The notes below the pieces were generated by a model. That model saw only the letters and a program-made list of their open reading frames with translations. It was not told the origin of the DNA and made no database searches. Shown in pieces: positions 1 through 9,516 of a stretch of 43,067 bases of DNA (its first letter is position 1; each line of letters begins with the position of its first letter). The position numbers were made by a program, and so were the translations under genes. The DNA comes from Cerioporus squamosus (Eukaryota; Basidiomycota; Agaricomycetes; Polyporales; Polyporaceae). The stretch is from NCBI GenBank assembly GCA_022592435.1, contig JABYQS010000253.1:1-43067 (forward strand). The letters are read 5' to 3'.

Positions 1-290
1 AACGTGATCGCGCCCGGCCATCTTGCCTATGTTGAGTGGTTCACCGCATTCACCCACCCCGATCCTGTGAATGGGATGTACAAGGTAACTCGTTGTCGTG
101 ATGATGACAATTCAATACTGGCTAGTGTGGTGGAGGTCAAAAACTTCCGCCGAAGTTGCTATCTTCTCCCGATTACTCCCACGGTGGGCTCATACCTCGC
201 GATTGGACCAGTAGTACGGTACTTGACAGATGCGAACAGTTCTGGGTCAGTGACTTTAGTGATATGCATATGTACATGACGGCTGCTTAG
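1..290 (+). pseudogene. 3' end of a Plavaka-like (CACTA-related) transposase, frameshifted
   Basis: The reading frame open from base 1 contains HLAYVEWFTAF, then GMYKV and FRRSCYLLP. This order matches the C-terminal end of Plavaka-type transposases of Agaricomycetes, as I remember the family. Those proteins usually continue with a W-T-S-S-x-V-L block. Here that block (RDWTSSTVLDRCEQFW) is present but in another frame (codons from 195) and runs to a TAG at 288-290. One base has therefore been lost or two gained between about 180 and 195, and no intron explains it. The 5' part lies outside the window. I read it as a decayed transposon tail. The frame break is seen directly; the family name is inferred from motif order. 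Confidence 0.6.
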
Positions 291-490
291 CGTAGTGAAT
301 GAATGCGTCTATTCAAATACATTCTGCATACAGTGTGATCTTCTGGCAATACCGTAGTAAGTGGGTCTGAAGTATGTCGATGAAATGTTGTACATGTAGT
401 GTCTATGTATGACCAAGTAGACCGTTAGCGGCCAATAGACGACAATCTGTGCCACAGAAGTACAATTTATCGCTGATTGGCAAGGGGGTC

Positions 491-502
491 TGCCAATTGG
501 CA
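491..502. repeat. 12-bp perfect palindrome with flanking half-sites
   Basis: TGCCAATTGGCA is a perfect palindrome. Further TTGGCA half-sites lie at about 476-482 and 516-522, so three copies of the same hexamer sit within 50 bases, just before the large palindrome array. The rest of 291-560 contains no gene I can support. Confidence 0.5.
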
Positions 503-560
503 CCATTTAGCACTAATTGGCAGGGAGGGTTTTCCTGATGCGACGAGGTCGAGGTCGAGG

Positions 561-2225
561 GCCGCAAGACGCGTCCAACCACGCGTCTCGCGGCTTGTCT
601 TCGCGCACTGGCTGCGCAGGACGAGCTCGAGGACTCGGAGGGCCGCGAGACGTGTCGTTGGGACACGTCTCGCGGGTTGTCTTCGCACTCTTGAGGCGCA
701 GGACGAGGGCCGGACGTGGGGAGCGTCGAGACGCGTCCGCCAGCGCGTCTCGACGTTATCCGTGGTGCTCTTGCAACGCAGCAGTGTGGAGAGGACGTCT
801 GGGCTGCGGGGCGCGTCATGGCACGCGTCCCGTGGCTCTGCTTTGTGTTTATGCGTCGTAGCTGGCGGCGAGGAGCAGGGATTCCGAGAGGCTCGAGACG
901 CGTCTTCGGACGCGTCTCGTAGCCTGTCTCCACACTCTTGCAGCGCAGAGAAGGCGGGGTGACACGAGGACAGCTCCGAGACGCGTCCTTGCCCGCGTCT
1001 CAGAGGTTGTGGGAGGCAGGGCGAGATCGGGAGGCTGCGACACCCGCCAAAACACGTGTCGCAGCCTTTCCTTCGCGCTTTTGCAGCGCACGGCGAGGGC
1101 GTGGACGTGGAGGACAACGAGACACGTCGTCTGACGCGTCTCAGATGTCGGAGCAGGCAGGGCGAGGTCGGCAGGCTGCGAGACGCGTCTTTTGGACGCG
1201 TCTCGCAGCCTGTCTTCGCGCTCTGGCAGCGCAGACGAGGCGACGTGGACAGTCCCCGGACACGTCGTTGGACGTATCTCGGATGCTGTAGGAGGCGGGG
1301 CGGGGTCAGGAGGCTCAAGACGCGTCCGAAGACGCGTATCGGGGCCCTTGTTCGCGCTCTCTAGGTGCAGGACGGCAGCGCAGAAGGACAGCGGAGATGA
1401 GGAGAGCGACGGGACGCGTTGTTGGACGCGTCCCGGGGCTCGTCTTCAGGCTCTTGCCGCGCAGAAGGGCGGCGAGGTGGTCGAGGGCGACGGGACGCGT
1501 CGTTGTACGCGTCCCGGGCCCTTGTTCACGCTCTTGCAGCGCAGGAAGGCCGCGGAGGGGAGGAGAGCGTCGGGATGCGTCGTTGGACGCGTCCCTAGGC
1601 TCTTTTTCGCGCTCTTGCAGCGCGGGAGGGCCGCGGAGAGGAGGAGAGCGTCGGGACGCGTCATTGGACGCGTCCCGCTGTCCTCCTTCTCACTCTTGCA
1701 GCGCAGGTCGAGAGCGAAGTCATGGAGGGCGGCGAGAAGCGTCTATGGACGCGTCTCGCATGTTGTAGGAGGCCGAGCGAGGTCGGGGATCTGCGCGACG
1801 CGCCAACACGGTTCTCGCAGCCTGCCTTTCGCACTTTTGCAGCGCAGAGGAGGCCGCGCCACGAGGACAGCACCGAGACGCGTCATTAAACGCGTGTGGG
1901 ATGTTGTTAGCAGGCCGGGCGGGTTCAACAGGCTCGAGACGCGTCCTCGGACGCGTCTCGTGGCCTGTATTCGCGCTCGTGCAGCTCCGGGTGACCGAGA
2001 GGAGGTCGAGAGCCGCGAGACGCGTCGTTGGACGCGTCCCGTGGCTCGTCTCGGAGCTCTCGCGACGCCAGACAATGGGGAGGAGGTCGAGGGCCGTGAG
2101 ACGCGAGACGCGTCATTGGACGGGTCTCGTGGCCCATCGTCGTGCTGTGGCGGCGCGGATGAGGTCCTCGAGGTGGAGGCCGGCGAGACGGGTCTTCGGA
2201 CGCATCTCCATCGCCGTGTTTCACG
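561..2225. repeat. Array of about 20 spaced GACGCGTC palindromes
   Basis: About 20-22 inverted-repeat modules occur every 60-90 bases. A typical module is GAGACGCGTC, a 4-5 base loop such as TTCG or GTTG, then GACGCGTCTC. Each arm holds GACGCGTC, which is itself palindromic. Examples start near 561, 642, 724, 893, 1028, 1173, 1410, 1489, 1652, 1933 and 2014. Arms differ between modules but stay complementary: GAGAC/GTCTC in most, GGGAC/GTCCC in the modules at 1410-1680, GTGTC/GACAC at 642-675, and CGACAC/GTGTCG near 1035. A second conserved element resembling TTCGCGCTCTTGCAGCGCAG sits between modules. Because palindromes of this kind lack stop codons, long open frames exist on both strands here (for example 467-1318 minus and 1192-2253 plus), but they look like by-products. 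Confidence 0.9.
1173..1211. repeat. Best-conserved module of the array: 17-bp perfect arms
   Basis: Bases 1173-1189 (AGGCTGCGAGACGCGTC) and 1195-1211 are exact reverse complements, separated by a TTTTG loop. The pairing runs beyond the core GAGACGCGTC into flanking sequence, so the extended stem, not just the core motif, is preserved. Confidence 0.9.
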
Positions 2226-2587
2226 GTGTTGCGGTGCAGACGAGGTCCTGTAGGTGGAGGCCGGCCAGGGTGCCTTGTTCGCGCTCTGACTGCTTCGGAC
2301 GATGGGGAGGAGGAGGAGGGCCGTCGACGCATCTCGCTCTGTGGTCAGAATGGTCAGCACGGCGTGACGGAAAGATGCACGCACTCTACGTAAGGTATGC
2401 TACGGTGTACATGCAACGGGCACCGCGACCTTATATCATGGCGATCAAGTCGATATTGATTCAGCGCGTATTCGTGCGCATCAAGAACAGACACCTAACT
2501 ATGTACCAGGACCTGTAATCAGCTGCGTTCAGCTTCTGCAAGCTCTGGTCGTCGGCTCATCCGATTACGCGAGTTAGACAGCTCACC
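2226..2587. other. Spacer without a recognised gene
   Basis: The palindrome array fades out near 2225. I see no coding frame with a plausible start or splice pattern up to the TAG of the minus-strand gene at 2588. Confidence 0.5.
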
Positions 2588-3107
2588 CTACTCGACTGCG
2601 ACCACAAAACTCGCCAAAGTGAGCCCATACTTATCCTTCAACTCCCGCCTAATCCTGCCAGAACGTCAGCTAGAGTGAGGAAATCATTGAGGATCTGGAA
2701 GGCGCACTCATTTTGCGCGGTGGGACTCATGTGCTTCCCAAGGTCAGTGTGAGTGACCTACGTAACAAACTTCAGCGGATCTCCAGGCGTATCGGTACAT
2801 GGCTGACCTTGAACATGTTCAACCATCCACGCTGCAGCGTGGCTGGCGGATCGAAACGTCCCCTTTTGTCCCAACGGAAGGTGAATCCTGCTCTCTCCAT
2901 CGCCTGCGGGGCGTCAGCCTGGCATCTGAAGGTTGTCGAAGAACGTACGTTGATGTACTCAGTATATGTTAGCTTCATGTGCTGCTGGCCTGAGTCGTTC
3001 AGAAGAGATTGGAAAACCTGTTTGCGTGAAGGGTAAGTGCGAGAATGTAGCCGACGGACCAATGGACGGACGTTGTATGCCTTGCGGTTCAGCACGATTG
3101 GGTCCAT
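2588..3107 (-). CDS. Small five-exon protein (105 aa), paralogue of the 4365-4963 gene
   Basis: Exons are 3107-3072, 3017-2949, 2903-2808, 2757-2708 and 2654-2588 (318 coding bases); introns are 45-54 bases. The start ATG begins MDPIVLNRKAYN. The middle reads LTYTEYIN, then AMERAGFTFR, RFDPP, and near the C-terminus IRRELKDKYGL. The neighbouring gene has ITYGEFLD, QMLEGMEFTP, RPP and MKRQLRDRYGM in the same order, with introns at equivalent places and phases. The copy here is shorter at the C-terminus, ending soon after the position where the paralogue has FFVDPP. The pattern of a GF...F.PP core followed by a charged C-terminal helix ending in YG recalls small fungal domains with a HicA/dsRNA-binding-like fold; that is a weak resemblance, not an assignment. 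Function is unknown. Confidence 0.6.
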
Positions 3108-4364
3108 AGTTGTAGACTGCGAGGGTTGTATGGCAGAAGTATGTTGCCAGCGAGTACGCTCGCTGTACTTTGAGTGCAACGCGGAAGTCGACGGTGCGGG
3201 GCACGCGAGCTTTCCCGCGCTACTACGATTCTCGGACGCAACAGTGTCAAGGATTGTTCATTACCAGTACCCACCTGTTCACTACTATACCGCTGGTACA
3301 ACTTGGCACCATCTTCGTACTTGGAATGTCGTCCTAGACGACCGCTCTGCAGCAAGTTCCTCCTGCTCCTGTCGCATGTCAAGACCGTGGTAGACCGAGG
3401 AGGGTTGGACCGAGATGGAATCAGACCAGTGGCGAACACGAATGGGTAGGACTCGGCTTACGGGGATTCTGGCACGGTAAACCGTGCACCATTCGCGTCT
3501 TCCCTCGACTCCTCTGCCTCCTGCCCCGCGCCCCAAGAGCGCACCTTTCCTCATGAAGCGATCCGGGGATTCCCAGAGCCTGCTATCGTACACGCACACC
3601 TCCATTACATCGTCATGCCCGCTGGATGCTGCGGTGCGGGACAAATGGAAGGAGGCCTACCTAGTGATCTGTTCGTGTACCTACCTATCTTCGTACTACG
3701 TCCCTCCCATGTACCCTGTTCGTCCCGAGCACGCAATACACACGGGACTCCACTGCGCCCCGCACCCTCGGCCGCGCAACGTCCATATGCCGCGATCTTA
3801 CACTGTATACACCTGTGCATCACTATGACGTGAGTGCTATGAACGGTGTGAAGGGACCAATCCTCACATTGATAGGTCGCGTAGACGGTGGTCGGCCATT
3901 ATGTCGCGGCATCGCCCTTCGTAACATCTTGCTATTCATTCAATCAGCGTGCAGCCCACCGAGTGCTCCCAAGGTACCTCACATTCGCCACAATTCGCTC
4001 CATGGCATAGCCCGTGCAGCAACACGGCGTCCGCGAGCGACCGGCACCCAAGCACGAGTGCGCAGACATCGCAGGCAGAACGCCGCGTGATGGCTGCATT
4101 ATTACTGTCATATGTATTGTCAGCAGAAGTTCGCAACTGTAGCATCGCGGGATACTGACCTAGCAGGTCTTCTACCTGGCCGCTGTTCCCGCTTTGTCAT
4201 TAGCGTGGATGCAATCTATTGGCGCGGTGTTCTGGCAGTCGTCTGCTCGTCGTCCCTCTGTTCGACTTCAATCAATTTAGCGCAAATCACCCACCTCTTC
4301 TCGCCTCTCGTTACAGTAGCAAGCCGAAACGCTACTCTAGTCGTACAGTAATCAACTAACCTAC
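3108..4364. other. Intergenic stretch, no gene supported
   Basis: Several open frames of 60-120 codons exist on both strands, but none has a recognisable motif, consistent splice sites or similarity to the neighbours. It would contain the promoter of the small gene at 2588-3107 and the 3' flank of the one at 4365-4963. Confidence 0.4.
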
Positions 4365-4963
4365 TCAGAACCTGGGCTGCGACGGCGGGATCGGAACGGG
4401 GTTGTTGGGGTCGGCTGGGTGCTCCCAATCAATGGGAGGATCGACGAAGAAGTGGGCCAGCTTCATGCCGTAGCGATCACGTAGCTGCCGCTTCATCCTG
4501 CAGACAATCAGCGACACATCTCATGTACATACGTTGGCGACTTACTCCGCCTGCACTCTGTAAGACATCTTGGTGTGCAGCGGGCGATTGCTCTATAGGG
4601 AGTCAGTCCTGTTAGCGCAAAAGCAATGACATTGTCCTACCCGGTTGTATACCAGGACAGAGTTGCCTTGTGGAAGCCTCTGGTAACGTTGCGGGGGTCG
4701 GACTGCCCCACGCCACCTCGGGTGTGGAGTGAACTCCATCCCTTCGAGCATCTGCGCCTTCTGAGTATATGGCGAGGCATCGAACACGGTTGTACTTACA
4801 TCCAGAAACTCGCCGTAAGTGATAGAGAACCTGTTCTTGTTGGTGGTGGCGAAAACGGACGTCGCGATCTACATGAACACACGTCAGACACATACTGTTT
4901 GCACTTCGATCACGGACTCACAAGCCACTGCTTCCCAGTGACTGTCTGCTTAAAGTTCGCCAT
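4365..4963 (-). CDS. Small multi-exon protein (136-149 aa), paralogue of the 2588-3107 gene
   Basis: Exons are 4963-4922, 4868-4641, 4592-4546 and 4497-4365 (450 coding bases). The start ATG is in a good context and reads MANFKQTVTGKQWL. Conserved blocks are FATTNKNRFSITYGEFLD, QMLEGMEFTP, SVLVYNR, RPLHTKMSYRVQAE and MKRQLRDRYGMKLAHFFVDP, then a Pro-rich end PIPPSQPRF before TGA. A 39-base segment (4799-4761) has GTAAGT...CAG ends and preserves the frame. The paralogue has an intron at exactly this point, so it is probably a fifth, very short intron, giving 136 aa. The gene follows the 961-aa gene on the same strand. No enzymatic motif is visible and the function is unknown. An additional upstream exon cannot be excluded. 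Confidence 0.6.
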
Positions 4964-5924
4964 AGCTTGAAAGACGATATCGCGTTGGGGTTGGTCAAGT
5001 AGTTGGCGAAGGCGCAGAGTGAGAGAGGAAGAGCAGACTTGGGAGGCAAGATGGCGGCAAGCTCGCCCTAAGCACACTGAGGCGCCCGATATCCTTAATC
5101 TAATCAGGCCCGAGAAAGACGGAAACTGTATCTTGGAGTGGCTGTGCCAAGGACTTGAGTCAAACTCGCGTGGGGTGGCTGTGCTCGGTGCCTTAGGCAC
5201 AATGTCGCGCGTGGTGGCTGTGTCTCAGGTATGGGGCGGGCGCTTGGGCAACCCACGTCCTGCTGCAAAAGTCCACGGTGTTCACTATTTGCAAACGTCA
5301 ACTAGGGATGACCGCAATAGCACCACACGTACTCCTGCCAGTCTGAGCTGTCCGCCACCCTTCGAAGCCGATCGGTCCTGCACCTCGAAGCTTAGCCTCG
5401 AATATTGTCGTCCTCGTTGTTCATTGCGTCGCGCCCCGATCCATCGATGTCGGGAAGTGCATGCTGGTGCTAATGTCAGTAAGCGGGGTGTAACAAGTTC
5501 AAAAGGATATACACACAACAGTCCCCACACGAACGCGCCCATTAGGCATCATCAGAAAAGAGCGGCTGAGCTAAATAGGAATTTATGTACTATATGCGAT
5601 GGCCGCAAGGCAAGAGTCACGCAAGGATGGTATACGAAGCATCTACAGGTCGCCTGCTGCGAGCCTGTGACGCGATCGCCGAAGGAGTCGAGTAAAAGAC
5701 AAGATTGAGTAGAGAATTGGCGAGACAGGAATGATTCAACCTGTCGGCGCAAAGCGCTGCAGGAGCGGTGAGTCTAGGCAGTTGAGACTGACGGGGATAA
5801 TATAAGGGAAGCACGAAGAGAGTGCGCGACGTGTATGAGGGCGTATATACCTGGCAACCGGGAGGTAGAGATAGAGAGGAAGGATAGAGATGGGTATATG
5901 TGCGCGGCGAGCAATGCGAGTAGC
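4964..5924. other. Intergenic stretch, no gene supported
   Basis: This is the upstream region of the 4365-4963 gene and the 3' flank of the 5925-9223 gene. A pyrimidine-rich run (minus strand, about 5035-5005) precedes the ATG at 4963. The plus-strand frame 5019-5708 is open but has no recognisable content. Confidence 0.4.
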
Positions 5925-8900
5925 CTAATCGTTCGCGCGGGCCTTGCCCTTGCGAGAGTGGGGAGAGTAGCGCGTATGGTCGACATTGGTGCAGGGACCC
6001 ATGGCCTGGACGAGAATCTCCGAGAAGCCGACGGGGTTGTTGACACGGGGAAGCCGGATGAGAAGCGTGTGGTTGTCGGTAATCGACACGGGTATCTTAT
6101 CGTAGGGTCGGCAGACTTTCCAGTCCATGCTGCTGCGGTTCCACAGTCGGAATTCATGGATGCCGGTGGTGTCGAAGACGCGGCGAGTGATGAAATACTG
6201 GTTGAGCACCAGGTCGTAGGTTGCTTCGTCGAGTGTGATCATCTTCACCGCAGGAGGTAGATCGACCTGGTGGAAGATGTCAGCAGAGGTATGCCGCATG
6301 AGTTCAGACAGACTCACTCGGAACCATATGACGATCTTGAGCAGCCAGCGCGCGCACATATGGAACTTGGGGAGAGGGCCGTCGCGGAGCTCGCGGAGAG
6401 AAGGGTGGACTTCAAAGCTCCATACCCCAGGGAAGGGCGTGTCTTCCCACATCTCGATGAGCCAGTCGCCGTCGGACGACGACGTGCTGGTGGACGACTT
6501 GACTGAAGGGGAACCTTGCTCGTCCTCAGCGTCCATGGCGTCTGCCGAAGTGTCCGAGCCCTCGCTGTCATCGCCCTGGCTGTCGGCGGACTCCTCCTTC
6601 ATGGCGCCTTCGGGAAGCAGGCGCGGAAGGTGCAGCGGGTATTCACCCTCTACCCACGAGGTATGCGGAGCTGGGGATGCTTGTTTGCTAGACATTGGCT
6701 GAGCGACAACGGTGCCCTGCAAGATATGGCCCATGGTCTTGCGCATCGCCTCGATGGCCTGCTCGTTAACATCCGCGAGCAAAGTCGGGGGCTTCCCGTC
6801 ATGCCAGCCCACCGAGAGCGTCGCGATCCGAGCCATTGTGCGCGGAGTCAGCACGGTCGCCGTCTGGGGCAGGGAGGAGTCCGCGGGGATGGGTGCATGC
6901 AGGAGTACGCTCGGATGAGAGGCAGGGATAGTCAGCGGGGCGGCCCGAGTGTTCTCCTTATTGCTCGAGTTGGAAGCGAAGTCGCTGGCGGTAGGGGACG
7001 TGATGGTATCCGCTAGGGTGCGCACAGCGCGGACAGAAGTCGAAAGTTCAATCAGCGAAGTGGCGGCGTCGTCTGATTGGGATGGGCCGATGAGCGTAGG
7101 TTTGCGCATCTTCTTAGGCGGAGACTCGTCTTCCGAGTCGCTCGAGAGCGAGATGACGCTCGGAGGACGCCCGGAGTTTGCGGTTGTGGCTTGGGACTTG
7201 ACCGGCGACTCCACCTCCGAGTCGCTCGAGAGGGAGATGACGCTGGGCGCACGAAGGGATTGGGGCATCACGCGAGCGTTGTCGTCGGGCGGGAAAGTGC
7301 CCGGCTCGATCTTGACGACGATCTCAGCATCCTTCTTGCCAGACAAGGGGGATGGGGTGTCCGGTGTGGGAGAAGATTGGTGCAGACGGCTGAAGTTCAT
7401 CTGTTATTGGTCAGTTAGAGTGACACGTTCGGCATGGGCGGGAGCTGGACATACAGGGAAAGCCTGCGGGGCTTTTTTTGCCGGCGGGGTAGGAGTCTTG
7501 GGCACGCGTCGTGGCGCTGTGGTGGTCGGGCGACGACTTCGTTTGCCTAGACCGGATTTCTTAGGCAACTTGTCGACCATGTCCATCATTTGCTTTACGC
7601 CACATTAGCACCAGAATTGTTGAGGAATCACTGGTACTGACCTGAGTCAGCGGGGACCGGCGGTCCTCACGCTCGTTAGCCTGGAAGATGGTAGGAGACT
7701 GACACAGTGTCAGCGTGAGCGTGCAGCCAAATATCTACAACACGGACCTCGTCGGGAGGATCGACGAGCAGTGCCCCTGGAAGTTCCTGCCCCTCCTTCA
7801 CGCAATCTGTCGCCGGCTCGTCGAGGGCGGGCGTGGGTGCGGGCTCGCGACTGGCGTCGCTGGTCTGCTTCTGGGTAGAGGGTGCTGCGACAAGGGGAGA
7901 AGGTGACTGGGCCTCTGGAGCAGGCAGAGCGTGCATGGCGAGAGGCGCAGAGTGGGGGGCCAGTGTCGCACTCGCGGAGCGCGGAAGCCGACTTAGCCGA
8001 GGTGGGGTCACGACGTTCCAGCTGTCCGAGTCGACTTCGGGCACAGGCGAAGCAACCTTCCTAGGTGCCACGAAGGTGGCGCTCGGCATTTGAGCAGGAG
8101 AGAGCGCACAAGTCGACTCGGGGGGCGTTGATTGGGGAGCTACGCGGGGTCAGCAAGGGACCACACATTCCGATGATAGCCCACTTACGATCATAGAGGC
8201 CGCGGGTGAAGTTGTCAAACGTGCACGAGAGACGGTCGACAGACCAACCGAGTTGCCTCGCCAAGTAGCTCTCGAAGCTGAGACCGTCGGATGAGAACGC
8301 AGTGCACGGACTGTGAACCATCAGCAAAGAGTTCAACGCACAGTGAGGCACGACTTACTGCTCGAACACGATCCTCTCGTACTCGTCCACACCTCCAATT
8401 GGGAACCATCCCACCCATCCAGTACTCTGCGCGACAGAGACAGCTACCCGCTTGAACAACGATATCATGATCTGGAGTTTGCTGGAGAGAAATATTGAGT
8501 GAAGGTCGCACACCTGGGCATTGCTTCGTGCACTCACTCCTCTCTGGACACCGAGGGACACACGGCTAGATCGTGGATGGCATGCTCGAGCCGTTTGGCG
8601 GCGCGAGCAAACTGCTCGAGGTCCTGAACGGCTGCATATTCACGTTCACTCGATGGTTCGAGGACATTTGCGGCGGGAGCAGGCTGGAGCGGAGAGACCG
8701 ACGACGGCGAAGTGGCGTTGGTGCATGCTGATGGTGCGGAGACGGCCGCGGGAACGGGAATTGAAGAAGAACGCGCCGTAGTTCTGTTGTCCTTCTTCTT
8801 CTTGTCCTTCGCCTTCTGCGTGCGAGGCGTGCGATTGGGACTGAGGCCTTTGAGAAAGGTGCCTATGCGCTGCGGATAGAACACTTCAGATGCGCGATCA

Positions 8901-9223
8901 CGGCGAATGGCGTTCAAGCTACTCACGTCGCGGACTTTCTCCAAACGGTCTGCTCTCTCCAACTCTGTCTCCTCTGGAAAGCGCACCAGCGTCTTCGCGC
9001 GGGGCTGGAGCTTCTTGCGCTGCTCGAACTCTTCTTCCGTCTCGGCGGGGAAGCACCCTGGGAACTCGTCGTTGTACTTGCGCGTCCAGTAGTTCCGACA
9101 GTCTACCCACCACGGGTCCTTGTGGGAGTCGGTCGCTCTCGCCAGAAGCTGACGTCCTTCCTCGGTTTCGCAGAGCGCCACCAACAGCGTGTACTCCTGC
9201 AGACGCCACGTTCGCGGCGCCAT
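5925..9223 (-). CDS. Large nine-exon protein (961 aa) with two SUMO-interaction-like motifs
   Basis: Exons: 9223-8927, 8869-8538, 8481-8359, 8310-8189, 8139-7748, 7698-7642, 7592-7455, 7400-6318 and 6266-5925; they sum to 2886 bases with every junction in frame and introns of 48-57 bases. The N-terminus (from MAPRTWRLQEYTLLVALCE) is a compact Trp-rich region including PWWVDCRNYWTRKYNDEFPG. Then come a Lys-rich patch (KAKDKKKKDNR), a second ordered block (GWVGWFPIGG, LGWSVDRLSCTFDNFTRGLYD), and a long Ser/Pro/Lys-rich disordered part. In the exon starting at 7400 the motif PSVISLSSDSE occurs twice about 30 residues apart, each followed by acidic residues and SP, as in SUMO-interaction motifs. 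A Trp-rich C-terminal domain (near MCARWLLKIVIWF) ends in the basic tail SRKGKARAND. Nuclear localisation is plausible. I do not recognise the family. Confidence 0.7.
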
Positions 9224-9516
9224 TACAGGGGAACGGCTGAGGCAGGGAAAGCTTGGAGACGCTGAGAGGATGCAGCGTAGGAGGTCTGACGCAGGAGACA
9301 AGGCGCGGGGAAGAGTGCCCAAGTGTGCGGGACTTCCAAGGTTTCGTGGCTTGTCTTCGAAGCCGTCACGCTGCCTTGAGAGGCCGAGGACCAAGATCTT
9401 AGATTAGACTTGGACTGGAAATTCCAAGGAGAAAGAAATAGGGTTGCGAGGAGGAAGCGAGATGGTTATGATACACTACGAGATACATGATGATAGAACG
9501 ACAGGGACTCTTGTTT

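Noticed and set aside
561..2225. CRISPR-like array (regular repeats and spacers)
   Set aside because: The repeats are imperfect inverted repeats with conserved spacer elements in a eukaryotic genome with spliceosomal introns; there are no unique spacers and no cas genes.
467..2253. Long open frames on both strands (283 and 353 codons) over the palindrome array
   Set aside because: They arise because the repeated palindromes lack stops on both strands; the translations are Arg-rich repeats with no splice sites, no start context and no recognisable domain.
2588..4963. Calling the small paralogues HicA-type toxins
   Set aside because: The resemblance is limited to a loose residue pattern; the catalytic His context of HicA is not evident and no partner antitoxin-like gene is seen.
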